Shown piece by piece: positions 59,064 to 64,000 of a stretch of DNA of 64,000 nucleotides. The stretch's first letter is position 1. Each line of letters starts with the position of its first letter. The notes below the pieces were generated by a model, which did not search any database, was not told where the DNA came from, and saw only the letters and a program-made list of their open reading frames with translations. The translations under genes were made by a program, and so were the position numbers. The stretch lies in contig LATX02000253.1 of the NCBI GenBank assembly GCA_001466705.2, positions 124,001 to 188,000 on the forward strand. The letters are read 5' to 3'. This stretch comes from Moniliophthora roreri. Its lineage: Eukaryota > Basidiomycota > Agaricomycetes > Agaricales > Marasmiaceae.

Positions 59064-59826
59064 GCTCTCTCTGCTCCCACAACATCACAGAATGTCTCAA
59101 CACTCAAGAAAAGGGTATGTTGAGCTGCTAGGACAGTGTAAGGTGTGTCAGGCGTCTCTCACAGGACTCGATATGCCCACAAGCCACGAAATACCATTGC
59201 TACTTGACGACTTGGATGTCCAGAAAGGTGTAGAAATATTAAATGGCTCGCTAGAATCCCTGCTCCGCCTGCTCGGTGCTGCTTATCACCCTTCTTCGCC
59301 TCCACAAGCACCCCTAACACGTCTCCAATGCCATCTTGACTTGGCGCCTAATGGGCGCCTGCAGCTGTCATAACCGTCACTGTAATTAGTGAACAGCCCT
59401 AGCTTGACGCATTGGCAGTGATTAACATCACAACTCGCTCACCTTGTCAGGTCATACTCCCTGCTCATGACTGGCTCTTGAACCGCTTCGCTTCCTAAAA
59501 GACTCGTGTCGCATATGCAATCGGAAATAGGAATGATTCGAATGCTTATACTCAGGCTGTAGAGCAAAACCATATTTCTTCTTTCTCGATTATGTATAGA
59601 TCAGGATGTTAGTGTCTAATAGACACAGTAAGTATACTAGAGAATCTACGGAATGAAAAAATAATCTAAATCTACTGTGTCTGAGAGGCTTCGAACGATC
59701 CACAAAGATTATTGTGGATACCGTAGAAAGTAATAAAAAGGGTATCGTAAGAGTAAATCTGAAAGATTAACGCTGATGAAAAGAGTGTATGTAATGTTTT
59801 GTACAAGAGATTGTGAAGAGCCAACA
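59064..59826. other. Intergenic region
   Basis: About 760 bases between the TRK fragment and the terpene synthase stop. A plus-strand open frame (58849-59373) is largely antisense to the TRK fragment and is not called. Confidence 0.45.
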
Positions 59827-61019
59827 TTAAGCCAAAATTTCTCCGAGACGATATCTCTTCTGCATAACATGGAATGCCCTTTTCGTGTTCATCATCAGCT
59901 ATCGCTCGTCTCGGAGGGAAAAAAAGAACTCTCAAAAACTTACAGATAACCATTGACAAACGTTTTCCAAGCGTCGAGCTCCAATCCTTCCAAAGTCACG
60001 CAAACACGTTCATATATGCTAATAAGCTCCTCTGCAACTTCTTGATGTGTCTGAATCGCAGATGTTCCTCTCGTGAAAGCGCGGGTGTGAACATAGTTGT
60101 TCGTTTCTCCCGCGAGCTCTTCTTTGTAGAATCTATGCAATAGTCAACAAGTTAGCTTTTTTTTTAAAAATTTTGGGACAATGGTATCACGACGCACGAT
60201 AACACATCATTAGCGAGCTCAATAAACCGATTAGCATCTCCAATGATTTGGATATATGCCGAAAGTTGAGGGTGCAACTCTTTCGAAAAGATGGCGTACG
60301 TATAAGCAGGTGCAAGACCTGTTTTTGAACGTAAATAGTCTGGCCAGAATATTGCCGTCTTTTGGATCTCCATAGAACCAAGCTCGTCACTTGCTTCAAT
60401 TGCACAACCGTTGAGGAATTCCATCCAACTAGATGCCATAAAGTTGGCCGAGATGGGATCCCATATTCGATAAGCGTCGAGGAGGAAGCGTCGGAAGTCG
60501 ACTATAACGTCCGAGTCCGTGTTATTGGCAATTAAATCTCTTTGGAGAGAAGCCAGAGACGAAGACATCACGTCGTCAAAGTAGATGGCCCAACTGCAGT
60601 AAGTCGTTAGTGAACCGACTTGAGTCTCGGTAAAAAGTGTGTTGAAACATACACCGTGAGCCGTGCCATGTATAGCTGTACTTCAATGTCGTGGCTTCCG
60701 TAGCATAACTGGGGCGAAAAACATTAAATAAGTACTGGTTGCGGAATCAGTAAAATACTTGGGTACTTGCCTGAGCCATGGCTACAGAAGGGGTGACAGT
60801 ATGGTTGAGCCATTCAGGGTAATTCGCGCCGTGGTGCTGTTCGTATCGCGCAAATTCACCGTGAATGGTTTTCTCGAGGTATTGGCGATCCTCTTGGGAA
60901 ATGACGGGCTCTGAATAGCGTAGTCGGTCGAGGAATCCACGAATAATGAATGTCACTTGATCGACGGTGGCCAGGGACTCCTTGGAAGCTTGAGTCATGC
61001 TGGTGGTGTTGGATGACAT
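59827..61019 (-). CDS. Class I terpene synthase, trichodiene-synthase-like fold, with probable frameshift
   Basis: Minus strand, exons 61019-60771, 60709-about 60653, 60593-60198, 60132-59944 and 59878-59827. The metal-binding Asp-rich motif is IYFDDV, the NSE-type triad is NDVLSFYKEE across an intron, and the C-terminus has the RYRL motif near the stop. These mark cyclases that ionise farnesyl diphosphate with magnesium. The first intron (60710-60770) has a GC donor (CAG|GCAAGT) and is the only choice that keeps frame. All other phases agree except between exons 2 and 3: a CC where one C would fit family similarity (60660-60662) shifts the frame by one, and no good donor rescues it. The copy is therefore either disrupted or contains a sequence error. 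Product unknown. A TTTAAATA box lies about 95 bases upstream. Confidence 0.82.
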
Positions 61020-62680
61020 TGATATGGTTTGAAAGAAAGAGAAAGAAAGAAGAAGGTATTTCAGCTGATAGAGAGGAAAGAAGAACGAGTGAAGAATAGC
61101 TAAATGTGTCCGAGTATTTAAAGCAAATTCTAAGAGGTAGGACGTAAATAGTTGAAACGTATGAGTGAAGCCTTGGATGCTATTTCCGCCGAATGTAAGA
61201 AACAAGGAATGATGGCCGTACTTGCCTAGAATAGCGGATCTGTGTAGGCTTGTCCTGATCCCTATCATATCGTCCTATGATGGCCCGACGGTAGCTGTGC
61301 AAGTTGCGTTAGTCACATCACAGTGTTTACTCCTAGATCTTCGTTCGCATAACTTTTTCGTACATGCCATTGTAGACTGAGTGAGAATGTAGAAAGATGG
61401 AACAGCTATGGAAGGTGCATACTACTTCTTGACAGCATATTCATTGACATCTAGAGCTCAGTTCAGTAGATCGATGTACTGCGAAAACATAAGTGCATAC
61501 TGCAAATTGAGCAGGAAGTTGAACTTTGAGCGAGTGAGCGACAAAATACTAGTGAGGTGATGCCCTTGTTACAGCGTACCTCAGGATCCGGTAGTAATTT
61601 TGAGATGGCTTCTGGCGGTGTGGCTCTGCGAGGGAGCGAAGCGAAATGACGGAAGGAGTCAAATGAAAAGACCTAGACCTGGCGCAATGGGGCATCAGGG
61701 TCCGATGGCAAGTACGAGTCTGTTTTCCGGTGTTGTAACTTTCTGGGCTAAACGACGATGAGAGCGAACGGCGGAACGAACCAAACAAAACGATCTATCG
61801 AGTTCTATCAGACCACAACGTTCCCACCCACTTATACGTTCCGCATAAGGAAAAATTGGCAGAAGACGACGAATCCTCATAAGCTCGGACTCGTAACCAC
61901 AACTTTTACCTTCCGTACAAGGGAATCCTTCAAGAGACGGCCGCAAGTAGAAGCTCAGAGAGCTCAGCGCTCAGCGCTCAGGACTCTTTCCGAATGACAT
62001 CAGTAATATTACATCATTGCCTTTTTCCGGCCTTTTCATCGCACAAAATGCTATGGTCCTCTTACCTCTGGGACAATCTGCAGACAGCCCATAGCTTCTG
62101 AAAACCCAAATAAATTGGGCGGAGGTAATACTGGCAAGATGGGGAACAAAAGAAAGGTGAGCGGTCATTTACTGCTTCTGTCATACCTTCCATATATAGT
62201 ATTTTTGGCACGTGATGGTTGGTTGAAAAAATCCGGCGCTATATATTAAATTGTTTTCCTGCCCTTGGTGGCTCCGGTCAAGGAGCCTTTTTGGACACCT
62301 CTTCCCACAAAGGACACCTCCTGTGAACACGCCGATAGAGGTGTATTGGTAGACGACTCCCCAGTACAGGGTTACTAGACGGTCCTAATGTGCTAATGTA
62401 AGGGCACAGCTCGATTCGTATTAGTGGCAGATGACTCGGTAGTGCCGGTTGACTGAACGAACAGTGAAATGGTTATGTACCTGCGATTATGCGTGAAATA
62501 GTCTTCCATCTCGCACGTCAGGAATTACTAGACCAGATAGGATTATCTTACTGCCTGCTGACGACTCGGGATTACCGCCTTACTAGACTACTGTGATACG
62601 TCAGCAGAGACTAGAATACAAGATCCGTTGTTGTATTTTGACACAAAATGCATGCAATACACAATAGTACACAAGATATT
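61020..62680. other. Intergenic region
   Basis: About 1.66 kb. I find no supportable gene. The last ~70 bases (from 62612) are the 3' flank of thiolase and match the flank of the pseudogene at 56862. A short GCGCTCA repeat lies near 61965-61980. Confidence 0.45.

Positions 62681-64000
<1,320 letters not shown>

Noticed and set aside
58849..59373. Plus-strand open frame of 174 codons
   Set aside because: Its first third is antisense to the TRK exons, it has no family features, and the composition is that of a shadow frame.
9566..61019. P450 and terpene synthase as one biosynthetic cluster
   Set aside because: They are 50 kb apart with many unrelated housekeeping genes between them, so clustering is not supported.

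Overview
The window is nuclear DNA of a filamentous basidiomycete, most likely an agaricomycete. Genes are split by many 45-70 nt GT-AG introns (four are better read as GC-AG) with CTRAC-type branch sites. The gene families point the same way: fungalysins, Agaricomycete-style coiled-coil/F-box proteins, NACHT proteins, a trichodiene-synthase-type terpene cyclase, a P450 and fungal RUS/DUF647 proteins. No rRNA, convincing tRNA, CRISPR or intact transposon was seen.

Layout. 0-2 kb: 3'-truncated C2-NACHT gene (minus). 2-5.9 kb: gene-poor. 5.9-8.7 kb: kelch/DUF4110 protein (KLHDC4/Kel3 type, plus). 9.6-11.5 kb: cytochrome P450 (plus). 12.2-14.0 kb: F-box-like pseudogene (minus). 14.2-16.5 and 17.2-19.4 kb: two fungalysins (minus). 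21.1-23.4 kb: exocyst EXO70 (plus). 24.4-27.1 kb: third fungalysin (plus). 28.7-29.5 kb: second F-box-like pseudogene (plus). 29.8-30.9 kb: kinase-like protein. 31.6-33.2 kb: F-box protein. 34.3-35.0 kb: solo C2-like gene. 35.6-39.6 kb: full C2-NACHT gene. 39.7-42.1 kb: amino-acid permease (minus). 42.8-44.6 kb: divergent eIF4E (minus). 45.6-47.1 kb: ATG18 (minus), head-to-head with a RUS/DUF647 gene at 47.5-49.4 kb. 49.8-51.6 kb: another F-box gene. 55.0-56.8 kb: second RUS gene. 56.9-57.9 kb: thiolase pseudogene. 58.6-59.1 kb: orphan 3' end of a TRK potassium transporter. 59.8-61.0 kb: terpene synthase carrying a probable frameshift. 62.7-64.0 kb: peroxisomal thiolase running off the right edge.

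The first 40 kb has a mirror arrangement, C2-NACHT / F-box / fungalysin on the minus strand and then fungalysin / F-box / C2-NACHT on the plus strand, centred near EXO70. This suggests an old inverted duplication. The right 17 kb also shows recent duplication: paired RUS genes and an intact-versus-decayed thiolase pair. Conserved housekeeping genes (EXO70, ATG18, eIF4E, KLHDC4-like) sit between these fast-evolving blocks. The most novel items are the paired C2-NACHT receptor-like proteins and a set of very small exons, including a 10-nt exon conserved in both RUS genes and a fungalysin exon broken up differently in each paralogue.
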